34,317 nucleotides of DNA from Sneathiella sp. (GTDB lineage Bacteria; Pseudomonadota; Alphaproteobacteria; Sneathiellales; Sneathiellaceae). The position numbers and the translations under genes are program-made. Below the pieces are notes generated by a model, which was not told the DNA's origin, ran no database searches, and saw nothing but the letters and a program-made list of their open reading frames with translations. The DNA is taken from NCBI GenBank assembly GCA_021741195.1, contig JAIOYL010000013.1, positions 1 to 34,317 of the forward strand. Reading direction: 5' to 3'. This document shows positions 15,261 to 24,125 of this stretch, one piece after another. Each line of letters opens with the position of its first letter. Within the stretch, counting starts at the first letter, position 1.

Positions 15261-16076
15261 TTAGCGGGCCGGAGTGCGATTATAGTCCGTATAGTCGCTG
15301 GGCGCGGGGCGGATGCTTTCCATGGCGACAGCGGTTTTCTGGTAGGCGGCGCTCGCCTCTGGGGCGGCCACGGGTTTCGCGGGCGGGGCGAGCCGGAAGC
15401 TCTTGAAAACCGCGCTCAACTGCTCTTCGGTGAGATCCTGCGTCTGGATCGCTTTCGCCTTTTCGATATTCTGCAGGAAATTTGGCTTGGCTCCCTTCCA
15501 TTCCAGCCCGATCGGCGTCAACGCCGGCGCCTCAGCCGTCGTCACTACGGCTGGCGCAGGTTCCGGCGCCGTTGCCAGCGGAACAGCGGTGACTTCTGGC
15601 AGGGCGGCAGGGCCCACTTCCTCGGCCAACACGGGAACGCTCGCGAATTCCTCGGCAGCCGGAACGGCGGCGATGGCCTGCTCCGGCGGTGCATCGTCAC
15701 CGGAGGAAAAAAAGCCGATCACGGTGCCGCCGATATCCTTGCCGGTTGCCTCTTCGATGGTGGAGTTGATGAAGGACAGGGCAAGGCCGATGCTGCCGCC
15801 ATAGATCGTTCCGCCGATCATGCGGGCGCCGGGGCTGATCTCGTCCCCCGTGATCTCGCGATAAAGCGAGGAAATACCGGGAATATGCTGCAGCGGGTTG
15901 ATGATATCGAGGAAATCGCCGAAGCCGAAACCGTCCTCACCAAAGCCGTCGTCTTCCGCGACCTTCTTGCCGTCCGCGCCCATCTTCTCTTCCGGCACAT
16001 AACGGGCGACGGGGTCGTTCGGCAGGGCGCGTTCAAGATAGGCGTAGGGGTTGCTGGTGACGGCATTGATCGACAT
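15261..16076 (-). CDS. Conserved alphaproteobacterial protein of unknown function
   Basis: The start at 16076 is chosen over the longer frame because AAGGAGAGATAT lies directly upstream; the product has 271 residues. The N-terminal part (about 1-60) begins SINAVTSNPYAYLERALPNDP and contains an acidic/Gly segment (DDGFGEDGFGFGD). Residues of about 60-120 form a compact region with INPLQHIPGISSLYREITGDEISPGARMIGG and the small-residue helix IYGGSIGLALSFI, which looks glycine-zipper-like. The rest is low-complexity Ala/Pro/Glu-rich and probably disordered, with a short ordered tail around QNIEKAKAIQTQDLTEEQLSAVFKSF. It has no signal peptide. I cannot assign a function; the location next to ribA is the only context. 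Confidence 0.7.
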   Translation of the reverse strand: MSINAVTSNPYAYLERALPNDPVARYVPEEKMGADGKKVAEDDGFGEDGFGFGDFLDIINPLQHIPGISSLYREITGDEISPGARMIGGTIYGGSIGLALSFINSTIEEATGKDIGGTVIGFFSSGDDAPPEQAIAAVPAAEEFASVPVLAEEVGPAALPEVTAVPLATAPEPAPAVVTTAEAPALTPIGLEWKGAKPNFLQNIEKAKAIQTQDLTEEQLSAVFKSFRLAPPAKPVAAPEASAAYQKTAVAMESIRPAPSDYTDYNRTPAR

Positions 16077-16179
16077 ATATCTCTCCTTGCGCCTAAACAA
16101 AGCAAGGACCATGCCAGAATCAGGTCTGAATATCGGTGCTATATCAACGGGTTTCGCGTCAAAGCCGGTAAAATCTGCC

Positions 16180-16196
16180 GCCGGTATAGAACCGGC
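16180..16196 (-). terminator. Hairpin just downstream of ribA
   Basis: On the minus strand, immediately after the ribA stop (16199-16197), GCCGGT-TCTAT-ACCGGC folds into a 6-base stem. It is followed after a few bases by ATTTT (about 16174-16170). The stem is short and the T-tract is displaced, so this is a weak candidate terminator between ribA and the next gene. Confidence 0.4.
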
Positions 16197-17318
16197 CTAC
16201 AAATAATGCCCACTGCGTTTTTTCTTCGTCGCCAGGTAAAGTTCGTTATGGGTGTTGGACGGGAATTTATGCGAGACCCGCTCGGTCACGTCAATGCCAA
16301 AGCGCTGCAGCCCCTCGACCTTTTCCGGATTATTGGTCATAAGCCGGACTTTCCTGAAGCCGAGCAGCTTGAACATCTCTGCGGCTGGCTGGAAAACCCG
16401 TTCATCTGCATCGAAGCCAAGCCGTTCGTTGGCGTCGATGGTGTCAAACCCCTGGCTCTGCAGCTTGTAGGCGCGGAGCTTGTTGATCAGGCCGATACCG
16501 CGTCCTTCCTGGGCGAGATACAGCAACACCCCGCCGCCTTCATCATGGAGCGCCTTGAGCGCGCCGCGGAGTTGCTCGCCGCAATCGCATTTAAGCGAGC
16601 CGATAAGGTCGCCGGTAAAGCATTCCGAATGCAGCCGGGCGAGGACCGGTTCATGCCGGTTCGGATCGCCAACGACAATCGCCAGATGCTCTATCCCGCC
16701 GTCTTTCGGGCGAAAGGCATGAAATGTGGTATCTTCCGAGGCCTGCAACGGCACGCGGGCGGCGGCGACCGGTTTGAGCTGAGTTGCGGCGATCTCCTCG
16801 AATGCCGTGATATCGTCGATCGAGACGATAGAGAGATCATGCTCGGCGGCGGCTTTATTAATCTGATCCAGCGGCAACGGCGCGGCCAGCACCGAGGGCA
16901 GGAGGCGCGCGAGCTTGGCAAGCTTGATGGCGGTCGGAACCGAAGGCGGCAGGGCGCCTTTCAGCCGGGTGAAGGGGCCGCGAAAGGGCTGATCGAGGTC
17001 ATGAACAGCATCGGCCAGCGCCCGCATCAGCGGCGCATCCATCCAGTCCTCAATGATAAGGCGGACAGCCTCATCGCCTGTCGGCTTGATATGCAGGACG
17101 TTGGCGCGGTGGGCGGTCAGGGCCAGCACCGGCGTGCTGCCGCTTCGCGCTTCCAGGTCCGCAAGTTCCGCTGCATAGGCCATTTCGGTGGCAAGGACCA
17201 GCGAGGCGTCCCCGGCTCCCTGCACGATCACGCTCAGGCCCCGGCGCAAATCGGCAATGGCGCGGTCGACGGCGCGCAGGCGCTTCAGTTCATTTTTGTT
17301 TTTTTTATTCTCGCTCAT
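16197..17318 (-). CDS. ribA: GTP cyclohydrolase II with degenerate RibB-like N-terminal domain
   Basis: The C-terminal half (about residues 200-373) is GTP cyclohydrolase II, the first step of riboflavin synthesis, converting GTP to the diaminopyrimidine precursor with loss of formate. Zinc ligands are Cys233, Cys244 and Cys246 in HSECFTGDLIGSLKCDCGEQL, followed by YLAQEGRGIGLINKLRAY and MTNNPEKVEGL. Residues of about 15-190 resemble dihydroxybutanone-phosphate synthase (RibB): AIADLRRGLSVIV, LVLATEMA. However, the acidic DDEDRENEGD catalytic stretch of RibB is absent, so this half is probably inactive. The ATG at 17318 is chosen; eight residues upstream in frame are less likely. Another gene must supply RibB activity. 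Confidence 0.92.
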   Translation of the reverse strand: MSENKKNKNELKRLRAVDRAIADLRRGLSVIVQGAGDASLVLATEMAYAAELADLEARSGSTPVLALTAHRANVLHIKPTGDEAVRLIIEDWMDAPLMRALADAVHDLDQPFRGPFTRLKGALPPSVPTAIKLAKLARLLPSVLAAPLPLDQINKAAAEHDLSIVSIDDITAFEEIAATQLKPVAAARVPLQASEDTTFHAFRPKDGGIEHLAIVVGDPNRHEPVLARLHSECFTGDLIGSLKCDCGEQLRGALKALHDEGGGVLLYLAQEGRGIGLINKLRAYKLQSQGFDTIDANERLGFDADERVFQPAAEMFKLLGFRKVRLMTNNPEKVEGLQRFGIDVTERVSHKFPSNTHNELYLATKKKRSGHYL

Positions 17319-17624
17319 GATGCCCTGATTTCCGGTTGGCAATTTCGCCGCGTCTGACGAGTATTAGCAGGCCGCAGCGGATCGCGGCAAATATTAATGC
17401 ATTGTCGGCAAAATGACGGCTTCTTTTTTACGCGCTCCCGGGCCAGAATGAACATAGTGCACGATCACGCCGGTCGCGCCAGAGTTCACTTTCGCGTGAA
17501 AATTCCGGGCTTTAGGCGATACTTGCTCTTGAATACAGCCATATGGTACCAATTTCCAAGGTAGCGAATTAACAGGTCCTGGCCCGTGGGCTCGGCCATG
17601 AAACAGGATATGGGGACAGGATTG
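17319..17624. other. Intergenic region between divergent ribA and response-regulator genes
   Basis: These 306 bases hold no supported gene. The minus-strand frames seen here are extensions of frames antisense to the response regulator. An imperfect hairpin, GCCGC (about 17371-17375) and GCGGC (about 17384-17388), and the TATTAA/ATTAATGC AT-rich patch near 17391-17400 are the only visible marks. I looked for an FMN riboswitch upstream of ribA and do not recognise its conserved core. Confidence 0.4.
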
Positions 17625-18314
17625 ATGACGGGCGGCAAAAAAATTCTTCTGGTTGATGATGATACCAGCCTTCGCGAAACCCTGGCGGAACAGCTTGATC
17701 TGCATGAGGAATTCATTACCCAGCAGGCGGAGAATGCAACCGAGGCGCTCAAGAAAATCAAGACAGGCCATTTCGACTTGATCCTGCTCGATGTCGGGCT
17801 CCCGGATATGGACGGGCGGGAGGCCTGCAAGCTGATCCGTAAAGCCGGCAACAAGGCGCCCATTATCATGCTGACGGCGCAGGACAGCGACAGCGACCAG
17901 ATATTGGGGCTCGAATCCGGCGCCAATGACTATGTCGCCAAACCCTTCCGCATTGGCGTGCTGCTCGCGCGCATTCGCGCCCAGCTTCGCCAGCATGAAC
18001 AGAGCGAAGACGCCGTCTTTACCATTGGCCCCTATAGTTTCCGCCCGGCGGCCAAACTGATGGTGCATAAGGAAACGGCCCAGAAAGTACGGCTGACCGA
18101 GAAGGAAACCTCAATCCTGAAATATCTCTACCGGGCGGGCAAGAAGGTGGTGACGCGCGATATCCTGCTGAACGAGGTCTGGGGGTATAATGCGGGGGTC
18201 ACGACCCATACGCTGGAGACCCATATCTACCGGCTCCGGCAGAAAATCGAGAAGGAGCCTTCCGCCGCGACCATCCTGATCACGGAAACCGGCGGCTATC
18301 GGCTGGTTCCTTAA
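17625..18314 (+). CDS. OmpR/PhoB-class response regulator
   Basis: The receiver domain (residues 1-120) has the acidic pair in LLVDDDTSLRE, phospho-acceptor Asp56 in LILLDVGLPDMDG, Thr84 in MLTAQD and Lys106 in YVAKPFR. The C-terminal winged helix (about 130-229) has LTEKETSILKYLYRAGKKVVTRDILLNEVWGY and LETHIYRLRQKIE, typical of OmpR-type DNA binding. Upstream in-frame GTG and ATG codons exist (17586, 17598, 17610), but 17625 has a GGACAGGA ribosome binding site and the canonical short N-terminus. No histidine kinase is adjacent, so it is an orphan in this window. Its stop shares the 4 bases TTAA with the stop of convergent folC. Target genes are unknown. Confidence 0.9.
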   Translation: MTGGKKILLVDDDTSLRETLAEQLDLHEEFITQQAENATEALKKIKTGHFDLILLDVGLPDMDGREACKLIRKAGNKAPIIMLTAQDSDSDQILGLESGANDYVAKPFRIGVLLARIRAQLRQHEQSEDAVFTIGPYSFRPAAKLMVHKETAQKVRLTEKETSILKYLYRAGKKVVTRDILLNEVWGYNAGVTTHTLETHIYRLRQKIEKEPSAATILITETGGYRLVP

Positions 18315-19612
18315 GAATTTTCTCGCAGAATCTGACCGGCGAGATAAAGGCTGCCGGTAATTAGTAAACGGCAGGGCTTTTCCGCGAGATCCGGCATCAA
18401 GGCTGCGACGGCGTCGTCAAACGAAGGCTTTTCCGTGGCGTCAAGCCCGGCTGCGCGGGCATAACCGGCGAGATCCGCCGCCGGTGTCGCCGCCGCCTCT
18501 CCCGGGATGGCGATGCAATGACCTTTTTCGATAATATCAGCGAGCTCCAGAAAAAAGGATTTCTGGTCCTTGGTGTTCAGCATCCCGGCGATCATAAAGG
18601 CTGGCTTGGGATCGGTCCGGTTCCAGAGCCGGAAGGTTTTCGCGATCTGCTCGCCTGCCGCAGGATTATGTCCGCCATCGAGCCAGATCTCCACATGCGG
18701 CGGCAACTGGTCTGCGAGCGCTCCCTTCGTCAGCCGTTGCATCCTTGCGGGCCATTCCACGGTGGCGAGGCCTTCGCCGATCTGCTCCGGGGTGACGGTG
18801 AAACCTGCCAGCAAATCGAGGCAGGCGACGGCGGTCGCGGCATTGGCGACCTGGTGCACGCCCTCAAGCGCGGGCATCGGAAATTTCCACGATCCGGACA
18901 GGCCGCGATAGTTCCAGCCTGCGTCTGTCGCCGCGCAGAACCATTCCTCGTTATATATATAGGCAGCCGCCGCCAGCGATCCGGCCGTATTCCTTAAAAC
19001 ATCAAGCGCCACCTTGCTTTGAGGACCGATCACCACAGGGACTTCCCGTTTCATGATGCCCGCTTTTTCGCCCGCAATGCCCGCCAGATCAGTGCCAAGA
19101 TACTCCGCATGATCGTGAGAGATTGGCGTGATTGCGGTCAAGGTCGGTCGTTCGATTACATTGGTTGCATCAAAGCGGCCGCCGAGCCCGGTCTCCAGCA
19201 GCAGGATGTCCGCCGACGTTTCGGCGAAGGCCGTGAGGGCGGCAATGGTCGTGATCTCGAAATAGGTGATGGGGGTCGGGCCGTTGGCTTTCTCGCAAGC
19301 GGCAAGCAGCTCGCTGAGCGCCTCCTCCCCGATAATTTTCCCGGCAAGACGGATACGTTCGGCAAAGCGCACCAGATGCGGCGAGGTATAGACATGCACC
19401 CGATAGCCCGCCGCTTCCAGCATCGCCCGGAGATAGGCAATCAACGATCCCTTACCGTTTGTCCCCGCTACATGCAGGACCGGCGGCAGACGGCGTTCGG
19501 GGTGATCAAGCTTGGCCAGCAGCGGCAGCATGCGGTCAAGTGAGAGATCAATGATTTTCGGATGCAGCTTCATCAGCCGCGCCAGAATCCGATCGCTGTT
19601 ATCTCTGCTCAC
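18311..19612 (-). CDS. folC: Dihydrofolate synthase / folylpolyglutamate synthase
   Basis: This 433-residue Mur-ligase-type ATP enzyme joins glutamate to dihydropteroate and extends folate polyglutamates. The P-loop HVAGTNGKGS is followed by VHVYTSPHLVRFAERIRL, the FolC substrate loop. The central domain shows LLLETGLGGRFDATNVI and TAITPISHDHAEYLG, with GEKAGIMKR and, in the C-terminal domain, IWLDGGHNPAAGEQI. All expected motifs are present and the length is normal. It starts 12 bases after the accD stop and so is the distal gene of the trpFBA-accD-folC unit. Confidence 0.97.
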   Translation of the reverse strand: MSRDNSDRILARLMKLHPKIIDLSLDRMLPLLAKLDHPERRLPPVLHVAGTNGKGSLIAYLRAMLEAAGYRVHVYTSPHLVRFAERIRLAGKIIGEEALSELLAACEKANGPTPITYFEITTIAALTAFAETSADILLLETGLGGRFDATNVIERPTLTAITPISHDHAEYLGTDLAGIAGEKAGIMKREVPVVIGPQSKVALDVLRNTAGSLAAAAYIYNEEWFCAATDAGWNYRGLSGSWKFPMPALEGVHQVANAATAVACLDLLAGFTVTPEQIGEGLATVEWPARMQRLTKGALADQLPPHVEIWLDGGHNPAAGEQIAKTFRLWNRTDPKPAFMIAGMLNTKDQKSFFLELADIIEKGHCIAIPGEAAATPAADLAGYARAAGLDATEKPSFDDAVAALMPDLAEKPCRLLITGSLYLAGQILRENS

Positions 19613-19624
19613 GGCCTCTCGCGT

Positions 19625-20581
19625 CTATTTGGCGGATTTGGCGGCGTCCTTTTTAACCTCCGCCTTTGCATCAGATGCTTTTGGCGCGGCTTTCTTGCCG
19701 TTCGGCTTGGACTGTGTCGCCGGCGGCAGCTTGAGTTTCTGGCCCAGAAGGTCAATCAGCCGGGCGAGAGTCTCGCGCATGTCGCGACGATGGACCACCA
19801 TATCGAGCATGCCGTGATCAAGCAGGAATTCGGCGCGCTGGAAGCCGTCCGGCAGGGTTTCGCGGATGGTTTCCTCGATCACGCGAGGGCCTGCGAAACA
19901 GATAAGCGCGCCCGGCTCGGCGATCTGGATATCCCCCAGCATTGCATAGGATGCCGTGACGCCACCGGTGGTCGGATCGGTCAGCACGACGATGAACGGC
20001 AGGCGGTTTTCCTTCAGCCGCATGATCGCCACGGTGCTGCGCGGCATCTGCATCAGGGACAATATCCCCTCCTGCATGCGCGCGCCCCCGGCGGCGGCGA
20101 ACAGGATCAGCGGCGCTTTTTGCAATATCGCCAGTTTTGAGGCGGAGATAATGGCTTCGCCGACGGCAAGGCCGAGGGATCCGCCCATAAAGTCGAAATT
20201 CTGTACGGCGACCACCGCGGAATTGCCGCCAAGCTTGCCATGGGCAACCTTCATTGCGTCGATATCGCCGGTTTTGCTGCGGGCGTCCTTCATTCGCTCG
20301 GTATAGCGTTTGGAATCGCGGAATTTGAGCGGATCGACGGGCACCTCCGGCAGTTCAATCACGTCATATTTGGCGTCATCGAACAGCGCCTCGAACCGCT
20401 CCCGCGGGCTGATGCGCATATGATGGTCGCAATGGGTGCAGACATTCTGGTTGGCTTGCAGGTCGTTATGAAACAGCATCTGGCCGCAACCGGGGCATTT
20501 GACCCAGAGATTGTCGGGGATGTCCTGTTTTGTCGTCAGCTGCCGGAATTTCGGCAGAACCTTGTTTGTCAGCCAGTTCAT
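19625..20581 (-). CDS. accD: Acetyl-CoA carboxylase, carboxyltransferase beta subunit
   Basis: This 318-residue subunit, together with AccA, transfers carboxyl from biotin to acetyl-CoA in fatty-acid synthesis. The N-terminal zinc ribbon has Cys29, Cys32, Cys48 and Cys51 (WVKCPGCG ... CTHCDHHMR). The crotonase-like core follows with [36 protein letters not shown] and [21 protein letters not shown] Lys/Ala-rich tail of about 30 residues ([23 protein letters not shown]) extends the C-terminus, as in many alphaproteobacteria. The ATG overlaps the trpA stop as ATGA, so the two are translationally coupled. Confidence 0.98.
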   Translation of the reverse strand: MNWLTNKVLPKFRQLTTKQDIPDNLWVKCPGCGQMLFHNDLQANQNVCTHCDHHMRISPRERFEALFDDAKYDVIELPEVPVDPLKFRDSKRYTERMKDARSKTGDIDAMKVAHGKLGGNSAVVAVQNFDFMGGSLGLAVGEAIISASKLAILQKAPLILFAAAGGARMQEGILSLMQMPRSTVAIMRLKENRLPFIVVLTDPTTGGVTASYAMLGDIQIAEPGALICFAGPRVIEETIRETLPDGFQRAEFLLDHGMLDMVVHRRDMRETLARLIDLLGQKLKLPPATQSKPNGKKAAPKASDAKAEVKKDAAKSAK

Positions 20582-21411
20582 GTTACGTCCTGTATCTTTT
20601 TGTCCACACTCCGGATACCGCCTGAAATCTCTGCCGTCAGTGCCAGAACCCGTTTTACCGCATCCGCATCATTGCGGCCTAGCGCCACCTGCTCGACCAG
20701 TGCCGTACCGACCACGGCGCCGTCGGCGATTTTTGCGATTTCCGCAGCCTGTGCGCCACTGCGAAGGCCAAATCCAACCGCAATCGGCAGATCGGTGGTC
20801 TTGCGAATGCGGGTGAGCGCCTTGGCCACATCGGCGGGTTTGGGCGCCGCGGCGCCTGTCGTCCCGGCAATCGAGACATAATAGAGGAAGCCCGACGAAT
20901 TGGCGAGAACCTTGGGCAGCCGCTTGTCATCGGTCGTTGGCGTTGCAAGGCGGATGAAATTGAGCCCGGCTTTGAGTGCGGGCAGGCAGAGCTCGGCATC
21001 CTCCTCCGACGGAAGATCGACGACGATCAGCCCGTCCACCCCGTTGGCCTTGGCATCAACGAGAAATTTATCGACTCCATAGGAATAGATCGGGTTGTAA
21101 TAGCCCATCAGCACGATCGGCGTGTCGTTATCGCTTATCCGGAATTCGCTGATCAGTTTCAGCGTTTTTCTCAAGGTCATTCCGGCGGCAAGGGCGCGCA
21201 GACCCGCCTGCTGGATCGCTGGCCCATCGGCCATCGGATCAGTGAAGGGCAGGCCAACCTCGATAATATCCGCGCCCGCGCCCGGCAGGCCCTTTATGAT
21301 CTCCAGCGACGTCTGGTAATTCGGATCGCCAGCCATGACATAGGTGACGAAAGCGGCGCGGCCCTCGGCCTTCAGGGCCTTGAAACGGCGGTCAATACGG
21401 GTCTCACTCAC
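20578..21411 (-). CDS. trpA: Tryptophan synthase alpha subunit
   Basis: This 277-residue TIM barrel cleaves indole-3-glycerol phosphate to indole and glyceraldehyde 3-phosphate. The catalytic Glu and Asp lie in [22 protein letters not shown]. Further family marks are [54 protein letters not shown] and [16 protein letters not shown] (phosphate loop). It overlaps trpB by 4 bases at its start (ATGA, 21408-21411) and accD by 4 bases at its end. Confidence 0.98.
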   Translation of the reverse strand: MSETRIDRRFKALKAEGRAAFVTYVMAGDPNYQTSLEIIKGLPGAGADIIEVGLPFTDPMADGPAIQQAGLRALAAGMTLRKTLKLISEFRISDNDTPIVLMGYYNPIYSYGVDKFLVDAKANGVDGLIVVDLPSEEDAELCLPALKAGLNFIRLATPTTDDKRLPKVLANSSGFLYYVSIAGTTGAAAPKPADVAKALTRIRKTTDLPIAVGFGLRSGAQAAEIAKIADGAVVGTALVEQVALGRNDADAVKRVLALTAEISGGIRSVDKKIQDVT

Positions 21412-22619
21412 AATTCAACTCCCAGGGCCTTGGCGACAGTGAAGATGTCCTTGTCGCCGCGTCCCGAGAGATTGACGACGATGAGATGATCCTTAGGGAG
21501 CCCCGGCGCGAGCTTTTCCAGATAGGCGAGGGCATGGGCGCTCTCCAGCGCCGGGATAATCCCCTCCAGCTTGCAGCAGAGCTGGAAGGCGTCGAGCGCC
21601 TCCTGATCCGTTGCATTGACATATTTGACCCGGCCAACATCGTGCAGCCAGGAATGCTCCGGCCCGATGCCGGGATAGTCCAGCCCGGCGGAAATCGAAT
21701 GCGCCTCGGTGATCTGGCCGTCCTCATCCTGCAACAGATAGGTGCGGTTGCCATGAAGCACACCCGGCCGTCCTCCGTTGAGGGAGGCGGCATGCTTGCC
21801 GGTCTCAAGTCCATGGCCCGCTGCTTCAACACCAATGATATCAACGGATTCATCGTCAAGGAAGGGATGGAAGAGGCCCATGGCGTTCGATCCGCCGCCA
21901 ATACAGGCGAGCAGGGTATCGGGAAGGCGGCCTTCCGCCTCCATCATCTGGCGGCGGGTCTCCTCGCCGATGATCTTCTGGAAATCCCGGACGAGCTGCG
22001 GATAGGGGTGCGGCCCCGCCACCGTGCCAATGATATAGAAGGTATCCTCGACATTGGTGACCCAGTCTCTGAGCGCCTCGTTCATGGCGTCTTTGAGGGT
22101 GCGCGCGCCGGATTTTACCGGTATGACGTCCGCGCCAAGGAGTTTCATGCGGAAAACATTGGGTTTCTGCCGCTCGATATCCGTCTCGCCCATATAGATT
22201 GCGCATTTGAGGCCGAAGCGGGCGGCGACGGTCGCCGTGGCGACGCCATGCTGCCCGGCGCCGGTCTCCGCAATTATGCGTTTCTTGCCCATGCGGCGGG
22301 CGAGCAGGATCTGGCCCATGCAATTGTTGATCTTGTGGGCGCCGGTATGGTTGAGATCCTCCCGCTTGAGATAGATTTTCGCGCCGCCGTAATGTCCGGT
22401 CAGTCTTTCCGCGAAATAAAGCGGGGATTCGCGGCCCACATAATGCTTGAGCAGTCCGCCAAGCTCCCTGGCAAATTCCGGATCCCTTTTTGACGCCTCA
22501 TAGGCCTCATTCAGCTCGAGAATGAGCGGCATCAGTGTTTCGGCGACGAATTGCCCGCCGAAAATACCGAAATGGCCGGTTTCGTCGGGTCCGGTGCGAT
22601 AGCTATTCAGTTTCGACAT
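21408..22619 (-). CDS. trpB: Tryptophan synthase beta subunit
   Basis: This 403-residue PLP enzyme condenses indole with serine to give tryptophan. Lys96 in HTGAHKINN forms the PLP Schiff base. Further marks are [20 protein letters not shown] (substrate loop), the phosphate-binding [15 protein letters not shown], and [10 protein letters not shown]. The N-terminus ([23 protein letters not shown]) is the standard proteobacterial one. A GAGGCG ribosome binding site precedes the ATG, and trpF lies 26 bases upstream. Confidence 0.99.
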   Translation of the reverse strand: MSKLNSYRTGPDETGHFGIFGGQFVAETLMPLILELNEAYEASKRDPEFARELGGLLKHYVGRESPLYFAERLTGHYGGAKIYLKREDLNHTGAHKINNCMGQILLARRMGKKRIIAETGAGQHGVATATVAARFGLKCAIYMGETDIERQKPNVFRMKLLGADVIPVKSGARTLKDAMNEALRDWVTNVEDTFYIIGTVAGPHPYPQLVRDFQKIIGEETRRQMMEAEGRLPDTLLACIGGGSNAMGLFHPFLDDESVDIIGVEAAGHGLETGKHAASLNGGRPGVLHGNRTYLLQDEDGQITEAHSISAGLDYPGIGPEHSWLHDVGRVKYVNATDQEALDAFQLCCKLEGIIPALESAHALAYLEKLAPGLPKDHLIVVNLSGRGDKDIFTVAKALGVEL

Positions 22620-22645
22620 CGTGATTTTCGCCTCAATAGTCTCTT

Positions 22646-23302
22646 CTAATTCGTTTCAACAGCCTTGACCGCCGCCAGAAAGGCCAGAATCGCCGCCGGA
22701 TTTTTACGCCCCGGTTCGAACTCGACGCCGGACGAGGTATCGACGATCTTTGCGCCGCTGATGGTCACCGCCTCCGTCACATTTTCCGCTGTCAGGCCAC
22801 CTGCCAGCATCCAGGGAATGGAAATCTCCAGCCCCCGCATCATCCGCCAGTCGAAGACCAACCCGTTGCCGCCAGGCAAGGCATCGGCCATGGTTTTAGG
22901 CGCTTTCGCGTCGAACAGCAACATATCTGCGACGGTTTCATAGGCCTTCATCGCATTAAAATCCGCTTTTTCGGCGATAGGGATGGCTTTCATCACCTTG
23001 CGGCCGAATTTCTGCTTTATCGCGGCCACCCGTTCCGGCGTTTCCGATCCATGAAGCTGTATCCAGTCCAGTGATACGGCGTCCAGTACGGAACGGATCA
23101 GGGCGTCGTCCGGATCGACGAACAAACCGACCTTTTCAACATTGGCCGGGACAGCTGCCGCGAGACGTGCAGCCTCCTCCGGCGAGACATTGCGCGGGCT
23201 CGCGGGATAGAAGACGAAACCAACGAAGCTCGCGCCATTGTCAACGGCGGCGGCAACGGCGGCGGCGTCGTTCAGCCCGCAGATTTTCGCCCGGACAGTC
23301 AT
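22646..23302 (-). CDS. trpF: Phosphoribosylanthranilate isomerase
   Basis: This 218-residue TIM barrel catalyses the Amadori rearrangement of phosphoribosylanthranilate. The general base is Cys8 in AKICGLND and the general acid Asp is in VDTSSGVE near the C-terminus. It also shows [38 protein letters not shown] and [12 protein letters not shown]. It begins directly after the pyrF stop with no intergenic base, so pyrF, trpF, trpB and trpA are probably co-transcribed. Confidence 0.97.
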   Translation of the reverse strand: MTVRAKICGLNDAAAVAAAVDNGASFVGFVFYPASPRNVSPEEAARLAAAVPANVEKVGLFVDPDDALIRSVLDAVSLDWIQLHGSETPERVAAIKQKFGRKVMKAIPIAEKADFNAMKAYETVADMLLFDAKAPKTMADALPGGNGLVFDWRMMRGLEISIPWMLAGGLTAENVTEAVTISGAKIVDTSSGVEFEPGRKNPAAILAFLAAVKAVETN

Positions 23303-24013
23303 TCAGGCCGCCAGTTCCCCGACGATGGTATTCACGGCGGCGGCGGGATCCGCGGCGCTGGTGATCGGCCTGCCGATGACAAGGTAGCTCGCGCCATCAG
23401 TCATGGCCTCCAGCGGGGTCTTGACGCGCTTCTGGTCGCCCTGATCGGCGCCTTTTGGCCGGATGCCGGGCACGACCAGCTTGAAATCAGGCCCGCAGAG
23501 ACGGCGGAGCGCGAGAATTTCACGCGGGCTGCAAATTACGCCGTCGGCGCCGTTAGCTTGCGCGAGGGCCGCGAGCCGCAGCACCTGATCCTCCGCGCTG
23601 TCCATCACGCCAACCGCCTTGAGGTCCGCATCATCCATGCTGGTGAGCACGGTAACACCGAGGATCAGCGGGCGGGCCGGTCCGAATTCCGCCGAGGCAT
23701 CGGCGGCGGCGCGGATCATGGCGGGGCCGCCGCCTGCATGAATTGTCAGCATGTTGGGGGCCAGGAATTTCGCCGCGGCGCGCACAGCACCCGCCACTGT
23801 ATTGGGAATATCGTGAAACTTGAGATCGAGAAAGAGCGACGTCGTCTTGCCCGCAACCTTCATCACGCCTTGCGGCCCGCGGGAGGTAAAAAACTCCTTG
23901 CCGAGCTTGATTCCACCGGAAACAGGGGAGAGCGCGCGCCCCAGTGCGATTGCGGCGTCAAGATCGGCCGTATCAATGGCGGTAAAAACGGCATTCCGGG
24001 GCTGCTGTCTCAT
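23303..24013 (-). CDS. pyrF: Orotidine 5'-phosphate decarboxylase
   Basis: This 236-residue enzyme makes UMP, the last step of de novo pyrimidine synthesis. The catalytic network is visible as Asp63, Lys65 and Asp68 in LFLDLKFHDIPNTV. Other marks are VSGGIKLGKEFFTSRGP, LTIHAGGGPAMI, GVTVLTSMDD, and the phosphate-binding LVVPGIRPKGADQGDQKRVKTPLEAMTDGASYLVIGRPI. It lies upstream of trpF and is separated from the ornithine-cyclodeaminase-like gene by a 112-base gap that is long enough for a promoter. Confidence 0.98.
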   Translation of the reverse strand: MRQQPRNAVFTAIDTADLDAAIALGRALSPVSGGIKLGKEFFTSRGPQGVMKVAGKTTSLFLDLKFHDIPNTVAGAVRAAAKFLAPNMLTIHAGGGPAMIRAAADASAEFGPARPLILGVTVLTSMDDADLKAVGVMDSAEDQVLRLAALAQANGADGVICSPREILALRRLCGPDFKLVVPGIRPKGADQGDQKRVKTPLEAMTDGASYLVIGRPITSAADPAAAVNTIVGELAA

Positions 24014-24125
24014 ATTCCAGGCGTCCTTTCTTCTGTATTAAGGGTGAAATCTGCCGCGATAATAGAAGCTTTTGCCGAAATGAAAAGCGATAGACGCTGT
24101 TTTCGCGGATTTTTTGATCTAAAGC

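Noticed and set aside
15237-17357. 706-codon open frame on the plus strand, antisense to ribA and the unknown gene
   Set aside because: Its translation is Arg/Gly/Asp-rich with no domain, and the minus strand holds ribA with intact motifs; long antisense frames are common in GC-rich DNA.
17319-17624. FMN riboswitch in front of ribA
   Set aside because: The conserved RFN core bases could not be recognised in the leader.
17394-18068. Minus-strand 224-codon frame over the response regulator and its upstream gap
   Set aside because: Mostly antisense to the receiver domain; no family features and no supported start.
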